Shown here one piece after another: positions 7,469-16,077 of a stretch of DNA of 64,000 nucleotides; positions within the stretch are counted from its first letter, which is position 1; every line of letters begins with the position of its first letter. A program made the position numbers and the translations under genes. Source of the DNA: Kaistella chaponensis (lineage in GTDB: Bacteria; Bacteroidota; Bacteroidia; Flavobacteriales; Weeksellaceae). The notes beneath the pieces were generated by a model. The model made no database searches and was not told the DNA's origin. It worked only from the letters and a program-made list of their open reading frames with translations. The stretch spans positions 186,001-250,000 of the forward strand of contig NZ_FTOI01000003.1 of NCBI RefSeq assembly GCF_900156725.1, given 5' to 3'.

Positions 7469-8422
7469 ATGACATTAAAACATTACTCTTTTTTATTTAT
7501 TTTTCTGAATTTTGGTCTTTCTTTTAGCCAAACAAAATTACCTTTTGACGAAAATTTATTATTAAAATTAACAATGGATTATAATAAAGATACAATTTTT
7601 CCAACATACAGTAAGTCGAATTTTGTTTATGTAAATTTAAAAACTAAAGATACTTTGTTCAATAAAAAATTTAAAGAAGCCTATCCTTTCGTTAAAAATT
7701 CGGCTCTAATTTTTGATGAAAAAACTAATTCATATAATATTATTGATAGAAATGGAGATTTTAAGTTTAAAGAAGGAACTTTACAAAAGATATTAGAAAC
7801 AAATCATCCCTATAAATCTGTTATTAGATTTCTTAAATTCGAAGATAATTCACAACAAATATTTCTTTATGATTTATATGAAAGTAAAATTGTAAACGAA
7901 TATATTAAGCCAAATATTTGTGCAGAATCTGTTCCTCCTCCAGTAATTGAAAAATTAACTAACGGAAAATATTCTTTAATTCTAGATAATGGAAAAAAAG
8001 TAACTTATGATTTTATAAAAGCATTGAATTCATATGGTTATATTGTTAAAAAGAATAATTTATTTGGTGCAATAGATTATAAAACAGGGAAGGTAATTAT
8101 ACCAATTCTGTATAACAATTATGCTGAAATTAATACATCACAAATTATAGCTTTAAAGAAAGGTAACATATGGTATTATTATGGATTTACGTTATTAAAA
8201 AGTAAATATTTATTTTCTATTTTTTTCCCACAAGATGAATTTGACAAAAGGTTTGGCATTTATAAAAATCAAAAGGGATATAACATATTATTTAAAGACC
8301 ATTCAACTTTACCACAAGAATTTGATTGGATTTCTGATAATGGAATTTTAGCTAAAAAAAATCACAACTTCTACTTTATTCAATTTAACTCAAAAAATAT
8401 AATTCCTTATTATAAAAACTAA
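7469..8422 (+). CDS. Cassette gene 2: WG-repeat-like exported protein
   Basis: A signal peptide (MTLKHYSFLFIFLNFGLSFSQ) is followed by about 295 residues of mainly beta character. One stretch, NNLFGAIDYKTGKVIIP (about residues 196-212), matches the WG beta repeat (G-x-I-D-x-x-G-x-x-I-x-P-x-x-Y), and weaker copies occur before it (YNIIDRNGDFKF) and after it. WG-repeat proteins are common exported proteins of Bacteroidota with no defined activity. The gene starts 23 bases after the cassette boundary at 7446 and stops 8 bases before the closing box at 8431. Base composition is extremely AT-rich. Confidence 0.75.
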   Translation: MTLKHYSFLFIFLNFGLSFSQTKLPFDENLLLKLTMDYNKDTIFPTYSKSNFVYVNLKTKDTLFNKKFKEAYPFVKNSALIFDEKTNSYNIIDRNGDFKFKEGTLQKILETNHPYKSVIRFLKFEDNSQQIFLYDLYESKIVNEYIKPNICAESVPPPVIEKLTNGKYSLILDNGKKVTYDFIKALNSYGYIVKKNNLFGAIDYKTGKVIIPILYNNYAEINTSQIIALKKGNIWYYYGFTLLKSKYLFSIFFPQDEFDKRFGIYKNQKGYNILFKDHSTLPQEFDWISDNGILAKKNHNFYFIQFNSKNIIPYYKN

Positions 8423-8430
8423 AAAGAAAC

Positions 8431-8628
8431 TACAGCTAACATCATATTGGCAAAATGCGGGAGGAAGTGCAAAATTGAAAAGCAGAAATATTATTCCGCT
8501 CATGCTTTTCAATTTTGCAATTTTTTGTAAGTTCGTTTCATGGAAAAAATATCTGCAACGTTTGGTCGTTCTTGAACTAAAATTCTTCGAAAGCCCGCAC
8601 TTCGCCAATACTTTTTCCGTTATGCGAC
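8431..8628 (+). repeat. attC-like site A2 (second sequence type)
   Basis: TACAGCTAAC (8431-8440) opens the site and GTTATGCGAC (8619-8628) closes it. The outer arms CATATTGGCAAAATGCGGG and CCCGCACTTCGCCAATAC pair imperfectly. An inner stem GCAAAATTGAAAAGC / GCTTTTCAATTTTGC (about 8469-8517) extends the hairpin. The sequence differs from sites A1 and A3 but has the same plan as site B1 in the second locus. Confidence 0.7.
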
Positions 8629-8633
8629 ATTTT

Positions 8634-9242
8634 ATGAAAACAAAAATCCTTTCAATAATCTTGATAATATTTACAAAATTATTATTTTCTCAAAGCAATG
8701 TTCCTAGTGATTATAAAAAAATACCGGACAGTTTATATAATAAAACGAAATTGTATAAATTCATAGTTCCAAAAGAAAATTACAGTTACTGGAAAGTTGT
8801 TAATAAAGAATCACAATTACCTGAAACATTAATTTATCAAACAGGAAGTTTAAAAAATTTAATTGACGCAATTTTACAGGAAGACGGTTTTTTTTATGAA
8901 TGTGAACCTTCGGGTTGTTTTTCGTACATAGTCGCATATAAAAAAGAAATCCCCGAATATTTTAAAACTGAAACGGAGTTACAGAATTTTATCGGAGAAA
9001 TTGATAATTTACCCGAAGCTCTTTTGTTAGCAAGGACTTATGATTTTTGGTTCGATAGAAAACAAATAATTGGCGGAGCTTATAAGATAGATTCTAAATA
9101 TGTTTACTTGTATTTATCAAAATTTAGCAGTTGCCCTGTAAACAAGGAATCATTCATCATAAAAATTAATAGAAAAAATAAAGAAATTAAATATCAAAGC
9201 AACGGAGTATATTATAAATCAAATGATTGCTACACATCTTAA
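8634..9242 (+). CDS. Cassette gene 3: exported hypothetical protein, 202 aa
   Basis: MKTKILSIILIIFTKLLFSQ is a clear signal peptide ending in the flavobacterial FSQ cleavage context, so ATG 8634 is the start. The frame is open back to 8475, but that extension is just read-through of attC-like site A2, and the four codons from 8622 (MRHF) are the cassette end. The mature protein has cysteines in CEPSGCF and SSCPV/NDC contexts that could form disulfides outside the cytoplasm. No known family recognised. The sequence GTTATGCGACATTTTATG ahead of the gene is shared with the cassette gene at 55261-55782 although the proteins differ. Confidence 0.7.
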   Translation: MKTKILSIILIIFTKLLFSQSNVPSDYKKIPDSLYNKTKLYKFIVPKENYSYWKVVNKESQLPETLIYQTGSLKNLIDAILQEDGFFYECEPSGCFSYIVAYKKEIPEYFKTETELQNFIGEIDNLPEALLLARTYDFWFDRKQIIGGAYKIDSKYVYLYLSKFSSCPVNKESFIIKINRKNKEIKYQSNGVYYKSNDCYTS

Positions 9243-9249
9243 AAAAAAC

Positions 9250-9385
9250 GTCGCATAACAAGATATTTCTACAAGCGGGTGTGAATTTTTCAGTTGAAGA
9301 TTTTTAGCGGTTAATTAAGTTTTTAGCAAGTATAAAGTTTTCGTATTTTTAGCCCGCCTGCGGAAATACCCAACCGTTAAAAATT
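9250..9385 (+). repeat. attC-like site A3
   Basis: GTCGCATAAC (9250-9259) is the exact complement of the opening of its cassette (8619-8628). The interior and the 3' arm are close to site A1: TATTTCTACAAGCGGG pairs with CCCGCCTGCGGAAATA, and CCCAACC precedes GTTAAAAATT (9376-9385). It is the last site of the array. Confidence 0.75.
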
Positions 9386-9425
9386 ATCTTCTAAAACAAT
9401 TTTGCCTTCACAAACATCCACATAA

Positions 9426-9455
9426 AAAGCCGTTTCATTCATTTGAAACGGCTTT
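9426..9455 (-). terminator. Terminator of the efflux operon
   Basis: AAAGCCGTTTC and GAAACGGCTTT form an 11-bp stem with an 8-base loop just downstream of the RND gene. T-rich flanks on both strands allow bidirectional use. Confidence 0.8.
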
Positions 9456-9480
9456 CTTTTAAACAAAAAACTAACTATAA

Positions 9481-12400
9481 TTATAAGGTGTGTTTGGTAG
9501 TGAAACCATCTTCACTTAGTTCCTGCGGAACATAATCGGCTACCATTTCGCCTTCGTAATCTACTTTTTCATGTTTGCCCATTCTTCTAAGCATAGAATC
9601 AAAAAGTGAATATACTACGGGAACAATGATCAGCGTAAGGAATAAGGAAGAGGTTAATCCGCCAATAATTACCCAGGCTAAACCGTTGTTCATTTCCGCT
9701 CCTGCTCCTTTCGCCAATGCAATTGGAAGCATCCCGAAAATCATCGCAATCGTGGTCATCAAAATCGGACGAAGTCTTGCGTGATTGGCCTGAATTAATG
9801 CATCATGCGTACTTTCACCGGCGGCTTTTCTCATGTTGGTAAAATCGACAATCATAATTGCATTTTTCGCTACCAATCCAATCAGCATGATCATCCCTAA
9901 CATGGTGAAAATATTTAATGAATTATTGGTTAAGGCCAAAATGACCATTACTCCAATCAACGCCAAAGGAATTGAAAATAAGACCACAAACGGATATACA
10001 AAACTGTCATAGAGGGAAACCATCACCAAATAAACCAATACAATTGCGGCTAATAAAGCGATTCCTAAAGTACCGAAACCTTCGGTCTGGTTTTCCATGT
10101 CTCCACTCCAGATGTAATTTACACCGGCGGGTTTTGTTTTTTCATTGTCCATAAATTGTGCAGACCATTCGTTCGCAACGTCTCCTACAGGGCGACCTAC
10201 TACTTTTGAAAGGACTTTTACGGAAGGAGATTTATCTCTTCGCTGAAGCAAACTCGGTCCAGAACTCATATCTACATTCGCAAACTGGCTCAATCTGATC
10301 TGTTCGCCATTGTTGTTGGTGAACATTAAGTTTCTCACGTCGTCAATAGACTGTCTGTTCGCATCTGCAAAACGGATGTTGATGTCGTATTCATATTCTC
10401 CAGCATGGAATTTTCCATCGGTATTACCGTTAAAGGCAGTCTGCATTGCTTGTCCAACACTAGAAAGATTAAGACCCAAAGTCGCCATTTTATCACGGTC
10501 GATATTCACACGAACTTCTGGACTTCCGGTATCGGTGGATAATTCTGCATCTACAGAACCGGGAACTTTTTTCAATAATTCTAAAATTCTGTTGGCTTCT
10601 TTGTTTGCCGTTTCATTATCTGGAGCTGTTACTACCATTTCAATAGGGGCGTTATCTGCTCCCATTAATCCGATTGGTGCGGTTTTAAATTCTACACCAG
10701 TAAACTTTTCTTCAAGATCTCTCTTGAATTTTGCAGCCAATATATCGGTACTTTCTGACCGATCCGCTTTGTCAATTAAAATAACCTGAACTTCTGATTG
10801 ATAAACCGTTGCCTGCGCACCTCCAAAACCTGTAGATTGCTGACCAACAGTGGTAATTAGATCTACTACTCTTTTGTCATTTCTTAAATATTTTTCTACA
10901 TTTAAAGTCACCTGATTTGTTTTTTCAATAGTCGCATCTTTTGGTAATTCTATTTGAACCAAGAATTGTCCACGGTCCATCTTTGGGAAAAATTCTCCCC
11001 CGATAAATCCGAAAGCTACCAACATCATTGAAGAGATCAAAATAAGGAAGGTTACTACAACAACCATTATTCTTCTCAATCCAGTTTTCAACGCCCATTC
11101 CAGAATTCCTGTGATCCAGTGGGTGAATTTATCCAATTGCGATTCAAACCAAAGAATGAATTTTTCAAATGGATTTTTACCTGTAAGATGGACTACTTTC
11201 CCGAATCTTGAAGACAACCAAGGAATGATGGTAAAAGACGCCAATAAAGAAAACATTGTCGCCATAACGACGGTTACACAAAACTGCGCTAAAATATCTG
11301 ACACTAATCCAGAACTCATCGCGATCGGCAAGAAAACCACCACGATCACTAAAGTAATTGCAGTTACGGTAAATCCAATTTCTGAGGCACCGTCATAAGC
11401 TGCACGAATTCTGCTCTTACCCATTTCCATGTGTCGGTACACATTTTCGAGGACCACAATAGCATCATCCACCAGAATACCTACTACCAAGGAAAGTCCT
11501 AATAAACTCATTAAGTTTAGGGTATAACCCATTAAATACATTCCAATAAAAGTTGCAATTAATGACAATGGAATAGAAACCATTACGATAAATGCATTTC
11601 TAATATTGTGAAGGAAAAGCAACATGACGATTGCCACCAAAATAATTGCTAAAACCAAATCGAAAATTACGTGATCTGCTGATTCTAAAGTAAAATCGGT
11701 ACTGTTATCTACAATTTTTACCTGAAGACCTTGAATGGCGTAATTTTTCTGAACATCTGCAATTGTTTTCTGAATATTTTCCGAAACTGCAACCGCATTC
11801 GCATCGGATTGTTTTTTGATCTGCATCAAAATGGTTGGATTCTGATTAAATCTTGCAATTTTTTCAATGTCCTGTTGCGTATCAAAAACCGTTGCGATAT
11901 CTGAAAGTCGTACCTGCGCTCCATTTTTACTGGAAATAATGAGATTGCTCATTTCTGCAATCGACTTGTATTTTCCAGATAAACGAATGGTTGATTTTGA
12001 AGTTCTTGATTTTAAACTTCCTGTGGGGAAATCTAAATTGGAAGAAAGAATGGCTTGCTGCACATCTCCGATGGAAATATTATAACCTTGCAATTTTTTT
12101 TCGTCAATATTCACCTGAATTTCGCGCTCCTGTCCACCAACGAGGTCCACTTGCGCAACACCATTAACACGGGAAAAAATAGGTTCTACTTTTTTATCCA
12201 GTAAATCATAGAGTTCCTTGTTGTTGAGTTTATTACTCGTAAGACTCATGGTGATAATCGGTAAATCATCCAGAGAGAATTTATTTAAGGAAGGTGCATC
12301 TACATCATCCGGAAGTTGGGATAAAATTGCGTTTACCTTTCTTTGAGCATCATTCAGGGCATAATTTACATCAGCTCCAGTATTCAGCTGAACCATAATT

Positions 12401-12669
12401 ACGGAAAGACTTTCGTAAGAAGAGGATTCTACTTTTTTTACATTTTCTAATGATCCTACCGCATCTTCAATTTTACGGGTTACCGAAGTTTCTACCTCAC
12501 TTGGCGATGCTCCCGGATAAACCGTAGAAATCGTGACCATATTGGTTTCAAATTTCGGGATGAGTTCGTACCCCATCATAGAGTAGCTCAGTAAACCACC
12601 TAAGGTAAGTATCGTAAATAATACGATGACTAACGATGGTCTTTTTATTGATATTTCTGCTAATTTCAT
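9481..12669 (-). CDS. RND efflux transporter permease (HAE1/AcrB type)
   Basis: Proton-driven inner-membrane pump of the tripartite RND class, 1062 residues, the usual length. It begins with the family-typical cytoplasmic start MKLAEISIKRP and TM1, then two large periplasmic loops, each between TM segments. The proton-relay Asp pair is visible in TM4 as VVGILVDDAIVVLENVYR (about residues 396-413), and the second half carries the GLVAKNAIMIVDF motif. It is the last gene of the operon, starting 4 bases after the adaptor gene stops. The substrate range is unknown; HAE1 pumps usually export hydrophobic or amphiphilic drugs. The adjacent TetR gene is the probable repressor. Confidence 0.96.
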   Translation of the reverse strand: MKLAEISIKRPSLVIVLFTILTLGGLLSYSMMGYELIPKFETNMVTISTVYPGASPSEVETSVTRKIEDAVGSLENVKKVESSSYESLSVIMVQLNTGADVNYALNDAQRKVNAILSQLPDDVDAPSLNKFSLDDLPIITMSLTSNKLNNKELYDLLDKKVEPIFSRVNGVAQVDLVGGQEREIQVNIDEKKLQGYNISIGDVQQAILSSNLDFPTGSLKSRTSKSTIRLSGKYKSIAEMSNLIISSKNGAQVRLSDIATVFDTQQDIEKIARFNQNPTILMQIKKQSDANAVAVSENIQKTIADVQKNYAIQGLQVKIVDNSTDFTLESADHVIFDLVLAIILVAIVMLLFLHNIRNAFIVMVSIPLSLIATFIGMYLMGYTLNLMSLLGLSLVVGILVDDAIVVLENVYRHMEMGKSRIRAAYDGASEIGFTVTAITLVIVVVFLPIAMSSGLVSDILAQFCVTVVMATMFSLLASFTIIPWLSSRFGKVVHLTGKNPFEKFILWFESQLDKFTHWITGILEWALKTGLRRIMVVVVTFLILISSMMLVAFGFIGGEFFPKMDRGQFLVQIELPKDATIEKTNQVTLNVEKYLRNDKRVVDLITTVGQQSTGFGGAQATVYQSEVQVILIDKADRSESTDILAAKFKRDLEEKFTGVEFKTAPIGLMGADNAPIEMVVTAPDNETANKEANRILELLKKVPGSVDAELSTDTGSPEVRVNIDRDKMATLGLNLSSVGQAMQTAFNGNTDGKFHAGEYEYDINIRFADANRQSIDDVRNLMFTNNNGEQIRLSQFANVDMSSGPSLLQRRDKSPSVKVLSKVVGRPVGDVANEWSAQFMDNEKTKPAGVNYIWSGDMENQTEGFGTLGIALLAAIVLVYLVMVSLYDSFVYPFVVLFSIPLALIGVMVILALTNNSLNIFTMLGMIMLIGLVAKNAIMIVDFTNMRKAAGESTHDALIQANHARLRPILMTTIAMIFGMLPIALAKGAGAEMNNGLAWVIIGGLTSSLFLTLIIVPVVYSLFDSMLRRMGKHEKVDYEGEMVADYVPQELSEDGFTTKHTL

Positions 12670-12673
12670 CTTT

Positions 12674-13735
12674 CTACTTTACGATGTTTATTTTTGATCC
12701 ATTCTCTAAGTTGATCTGTCCACTGGTAATTACCTGTTCACCGCCATTCAAACCACTAATAATTTGAACTTTATCGCCATAAACTTTTCCGGTTTTTACG
12801 TTGATCATTTTAGCAGTTCCATTCTGAACAATGAATAATTGACCAGAACTCACTCCATTTACAAAAGCTTCTGCGGGAACGGTTAACATATTTTGATTTT
12901 CAGCACCAAAATTGGTTTTGAATAAAGCGGTTCCGTACATTCCGGCTTTTAAACTTCCGTTGTTTGCCACTTCAATTTCTACTGGGAAATTTAATGAAGC
13001 GTCACTTTTCGGCGCGATGAAGGTAATTTTTCCACCGAACGATTCATCAGGTAAAACATTTACGGTAATTGGAACAGTCTGTCCAATTTGAATTCTACCG
13101 ATCTGACTTTCGTCCACCAAAACAGATAATTTTAAACTGTTGATGTTTACGATTTCAAATAAAGAAGTTCCGGGCGCAACCACCATTCCTGGTTCTACCA
13201 TTTTTTTATTGATGATTCCGCTAATTCCAGCTCTTACACTTGTATCATTAACTCTTACACTTTGAGCACGAACTGCAGACTGCATATTTTTCAGCTGTAA
13301 TCTGGAATTATCAACTTGCTGTTTGGTAACTCCACCCGTTTTATAAGCGTTTTCATACCGTTGATTATCGATAATTGCGTTTTGCAGATTATTTTTTGCC
13401 TGAGAAAGATCTACTTCAATAGCATCTCTTTTAATGGTTGCCAAAACCTGTCCTGCTCCTACTCTGGAACCTTCTCTTACCATTACATTCACAATTCTAC
13501 CAGAAATTTCTGATGACTGATTTGTTTCCTGTTTCGGGATAAAAGTTCCGTTTGCAGAATAATCAGTATTGATATTTTCTCTACTTGCAGTCACTACATT
13601 CACATTGATTTTATCAACCTGTTTAGCAACTTCTGCAACTTCTTTTTTCTGTTCTGCTTTATTGCTGGCAATTTTGTAAGCTCCTAAACCGATAAGGACT
13701 ACTGCTACGATAATATATATTAAAGTTTTTTTCAT
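12674..13735 (-). CDS. RND periplasmic adaptor subunit (MFP/HlyD family)
   Basis: Membrane-fusion protein linking the RND pump to the outer-membrane channel. Residues 1-24 are an uncleaved or lipid-free N-terminal anchor (TLIYIIVAVVLIGLGAY). The lipoyl-like half-motif GRIVNVMVREGSRVGAGQVLATI (about 82-104) is followed by a short helical hairpin (SQAKNNLQNAIIDNQRYENAYKTGG...) and by beta-barrel and membrane-proximal domains ending near residue 353. Length and order are normal. It lies between the channel gene (55 bases upstream) and the pump gene. Confidence 0.95.
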   Translation of the reverse strand: MKKTLIYIIVAVVLIGLGAYKIASNKAEQKKEVAEVAKQVDKINVNVVTASRENINTDYSANGTFIPKQETNQSSEISGRIVNVMVREGSRVGAGQVLATIKRDAIEVDLSQAKNNLQNAIIDNQRYENAYKTGGVTKQQVDNSRLQLKNMQSAVRAQSVRVNDTSVRAGISGIINKKMVEPGMVVAPGTSLFEIVNINSLKLSVLVDESQIGRIQIGQTVPITVNVLPDESFGGKITFIAPKSDASLNFPVEIEVANNGSLKAGMYGTALFKTNFGAENQNMLTVPAEAFVNGVSSGQLFIVQNGTAKMINVKTGKVYGDKVQIISGLNGGEQVITSGQINLENGSKINIVK

Positions 13736-13790
13736 TTTGAATAATTATTTTTTGTCAAAAGAAAACTTTCAACAAGATTTTAGTATTAGT

Positions 13791-15140
13791 TTATTTTAAA
13801 TAAGTTTTAAGTTCTCCTTTCGATTTATAATACTGAATTTCTGCAATTTTATACTCTAAAATAGCATTGCTGTAATTGTTTTTTGCTTCTACCAAAGCAT
13901 TTTCAGCTTCCAGAAGTTCCGTTAAAGTTGCTAAACCATATTGGTAATTACTTTTCGTATTAGAAGTAACCGTTTCCGCCAGTTGAACATTGGCTTTTTG
14001 ATTTTCTAAAGAAGCCAAACTGTTTTCAATTTGCGATTTTGCATTTTGATAGGATAAATCTAAACCGAGTTTGGTATCTTTTCTATCAACTTCTAATTTA
14101 TCCAGTTCTATTTGCGCCATTGCAACTCTCGCTTTCGTCGCGAAACCATTGAAAATAGGAATGTTTATGCCTAAAGTTACCGCAGAATAATCTGCCCAAT
14201 AAACACCATTATTTTTACCGTTGGTTAAAGGAAACTTATCTCCCAATCCTTGCCAACTGTAGTTTGCATTCAAATTTACGGTTGGATAATACGCTGCTTC
14301 AATGGCTTTCTTATTAAATTCTAAGAGTTGTTTTTGTTTATCCAAAATCAAAACTTCCGTGCGTTCATCGGTTGCAATCTTATCTTCCAACAAATGCGGC
14401 GTAATTTCCATATCTTCTTTTACCAACTGGATTTTATTTTCAATCGGCATTCCCATATAGAATTTCAAGGCATTTTCAGCTTGGTTGATTCCGTTTTGCT
14501 GTTGTTTTAAAACAGTAGAAATATTGGTAAGATTTACATTCGTTCGATCTAAATCTACTTTTTTTGCCAAACCATTATCAAATAAACTTTTAATAATATT
14601 CCGCGCTTTTTCCGTACTGGAATAACTACTTTCTAAAGTTTCTTTCTTTTGCTGAATGGTAAAAACCTGAAAATAAGCATTGGAAACACGCTCTATGATT
14701 TGCTCATCCGTTAATTGGGCATTCAACTGATAAAATTCTTTTGTTGATTTGGCTGCTTTCAAACCCACAAAAACCTGCTGATTAAAAAGTGCTTGAGACA
14801 ATTGTAATCCACCTCCTGCATTCCATTTTTGTCCCAAAGAGATCAGTTGAATATTACTTGGACCTCCGCTGAAAGCACCTGTATCCAAAGCAGTTGTTTG
14901 TAGAATTGGGTTATAGGTAATATTTGCAACTCCATTAATATGAGGCAATGCTCCAGCTTTCGCTTCCATGATTTGATAGTCTGCGTTGCGAACATCTAAT
15001 TTCGCTTTTTGTGCCTCTGCTTTATTTTGCAGTGCGAATTCGATGGCTTGCTTTAAGGTTACAGTCTCCTGCGCTTTCAATCCAGTGACTGAAAATGCAA
15101 ATAAGACTGCTCCGAGAGCCATTTTTCTCCAATTGGTCAT
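13791..15140 (-). CDS. TolC-family outer-membrane efflux channel
   Basis: 449 residues with a signal peptide (KMALGAVLFAFSVTGLKAQ) and the two OEP repeats of TolC-type channels. These are long amphipathic helices rich in Ala, Asn and Gln, for example LKQAIEFALQNKAEAQKAKLDVRNADYQ and LTELLEAENALVEAKNNYSNAILEYKIA. The protein would form the trimeric outer-membrane duct for the adaptor and pump encoded just downstream. It is the second gene after the TetR gene, with a 78-base gap between them. Confidence 0.95.
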   Translation of the reverse strand: MTNWRKMALGAVLFAFSVTGLKAQETVTLKQAIEFALQNKAEAQKAKLDVRNADYQIMEAKAGALPHINGVANITYNPILQTTALDTGAFSGGPSNIQLISLGQKWNAGGGLQLSQALFNQQVFVGLKAAKSTKEFYQLNAQLTDEQIIERVSNAYFQVFTIQQKKETLESSYSSTEKARNIIKSLFDNGLAKKVDLDRTNVNLTNISTVLKQQQNGINQAENALKFYMGMPIENKIQLVKEDMEITPHLLEDKIATDERTEVLILDKQKQLLEFNKKAIEAAYYPTVNLNANYSWQGLGDKFPLTNGKNNGVYWADYSAVTLGINIPIFNGFATKARVAMAQIELDKLEVDRKDTKLGLDLSYQNAKSQIENSLASLENQKANVQLAETVTSNTKSNYQYGLATLTELLEAENALVEAKNNYSNAILEYKIAEIQYYKSKGELKTYLK

Positions 15141-15218
15141 TTTATATTATTGTTATTTATTACAGTTGATGATGATCTTTCTCAAAATAAATTTTCCTTA
15201 ATCATGCTGAAGGATTAT

Positions 15219-15827
15219 TTAATCTAATTTTTGCTTAAGGTTTTTAAGGACTTCTTTTCCCTTTTCATTCGTAATTGCATTCAGGTAAAAAAACATAGTT
15301 TCCTGCATAAAATTTTCCCGTTCGATGAGTTCTACATCAAAGTAAGGAGAACTGTCATAAGACATTACGAGCTGAAAAAAAAGCTTAGCATAAAGTTCTG
15401 GATCGAAATCCTCTCGATAAAGACCTTGCTTTCTACCTTTTTCAATATTATGAACCAAAACTTCGGAGAATTTTGTAGAAAAATTCAACATATGTTTATG
15501 GAAAATCGCAGGATAATATTTTAAAAGCTGCCGAATAAGGATGTTATTATTGGAGTGAGAAACCTTATCAATTTCTTCGTCACGACAAAACATTCTTGCA
15601 ACTGCATTGTCTATATTTTCATCCAGATATTTTAATCTTTCAATTACCTCCTGAAGTTTGTATTTCAAGACTTCTTCCAGTAATTCTTCTTTATTTTTGT
15701 ACTTCTGATAAAGTGTTTTTTTAGAAATTCCAAACTCTTTCGCAATCTCATCCATCCTCACGGATTTCGCACCGTTTTCAATGAACAGTTGAGTTGCTTT
15801 GCTTAAAAAAATTGTTTTTTCTTCCAT
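15219..15827 (-). CDS. TetR/AcrR-family transcriptional regulator of the efflux operon
   Basis: 202 residues. The N-terminal helix-turn-helix spans about residues 20-50 (VRMDEIAKEFGISKKTLYQKYKNKEELLEE), the TetR signature. The C-terminal 150 residues are helical, with no cofactor motif, as expected for a ligand-binding/dimer domain. It is the first gene of the operon, so it probably represses itself and the tolC-MFP-RND genes until a pump substrate binds. The gene starts within about 10 bases of the promoter box at 15838-15845, giving a very short leader. Confidence 0.93.
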   Translation of the reverse strand: MEEKTIFLSKATQLFIENGAKSVRMDEIAKEFGISKKTLYQKYKNKEELLEEVLKYKLQEVIERLKYLDENIDNAVARMFCRDEEIDKVSHSNNNILIRQLLKYYPAIFHKHMLNFSTKFSEVLVHNIEKGRKQGLYREDFDPELYAKLFFQLVMSYDSSPYFDVELIERENFMQETMFFYLNAITNEKGKEVLKNLKQKLD

Positions 15828-15837
15828 AATTTGGGGG

Positions 15838-15845
15838 CAAAGATA
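15838..15845 (-). promoter_or_regulatory. Promoter of the tetR-efflux operon
   Basis: Minus-strand TATCTTTG is a perfect TAnnTTTG box. An upstream TTG stands 18 bases before it, the expected -33/-7 spacing for Bacteroidota. The start site would fall about 5 bases before the tetR ATG. Confidence 0.7.
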
Positions 15846-16077
15846 CTAAAGAAAACGTAAAAACAAAAATAGTTTCCAAGTTTCTCCAAATCTATAAGAG
15901 TAATAGACGACATTAATAAGGACGATTAAAATTTATTTTTACTTTAAAAAAGTTTGTAATTTTCTTTTAGGAAAAAAGAATGTAGAAGAAGAAATCGAAA
16001 TATTTCAAAACTTGGTGCAGAAAAAAAACGAAAAAAGTAAACGGTAAAGAAGTCTAAATCACTTATGAAAACGGATT

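Larger units (their letters stand above)
6667..9385 (+). mobile_element. Integron-like cassette array A (three cassettes, no integrase)
   Basis: Three units of identical plan follow each other: GTTA + six specific bases, one plus-strand gene, the exact complement of those ten bases ending in TAAC, and then a 135-198-base imperfect hairpin ending at the next GTTA. The openings are GTTACCCGCA (6667), GTTAGCTGTA (7446) and GTTATGCGAC (8619). The matching closings are TGCGGGTAAC (7321), TACAGCTAAC (8431) and GTCGCATAAC (9250). Each gene codes for an exported or lipoprotein-like product, is promoterless as far as I can see, and is very AT-rich. The array ends at GTTAAAAATT (9376) against the efflux operon terminator. 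Confidence 0.75.

Noticed and set aside
8475-8633. N-terminal extension of cassette gene 3 (53 extra codons)
   Set aside because: The extension lies entirely within attC-like site A2 and precedes a clear signal peptide, so it is read-through of the recombination site.
8619-9259. GTTATGCGAC...GTCGCATAAC as terminal inverted repeats of an insertion sequence
   Set aside because: The enclosed gene is not a transposase, neighbouring cassettes use different ten-base pairs, and each closing box leads into an attC-like hairpin; no target-site duplication is seen.
10310-10789. 159-codon plus-strand frame inside the RND gene
   Set aside because: Shadow frame opposite a strongly conserved RND permease with no independent support.
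15967-16047. Plus-strand coding-like stretch (KNVEEEIEIFQNLVQKKNEKSKR)
   Set aside because: It ends in a stop but has no start codon or upstream signals; at most a short remnant.
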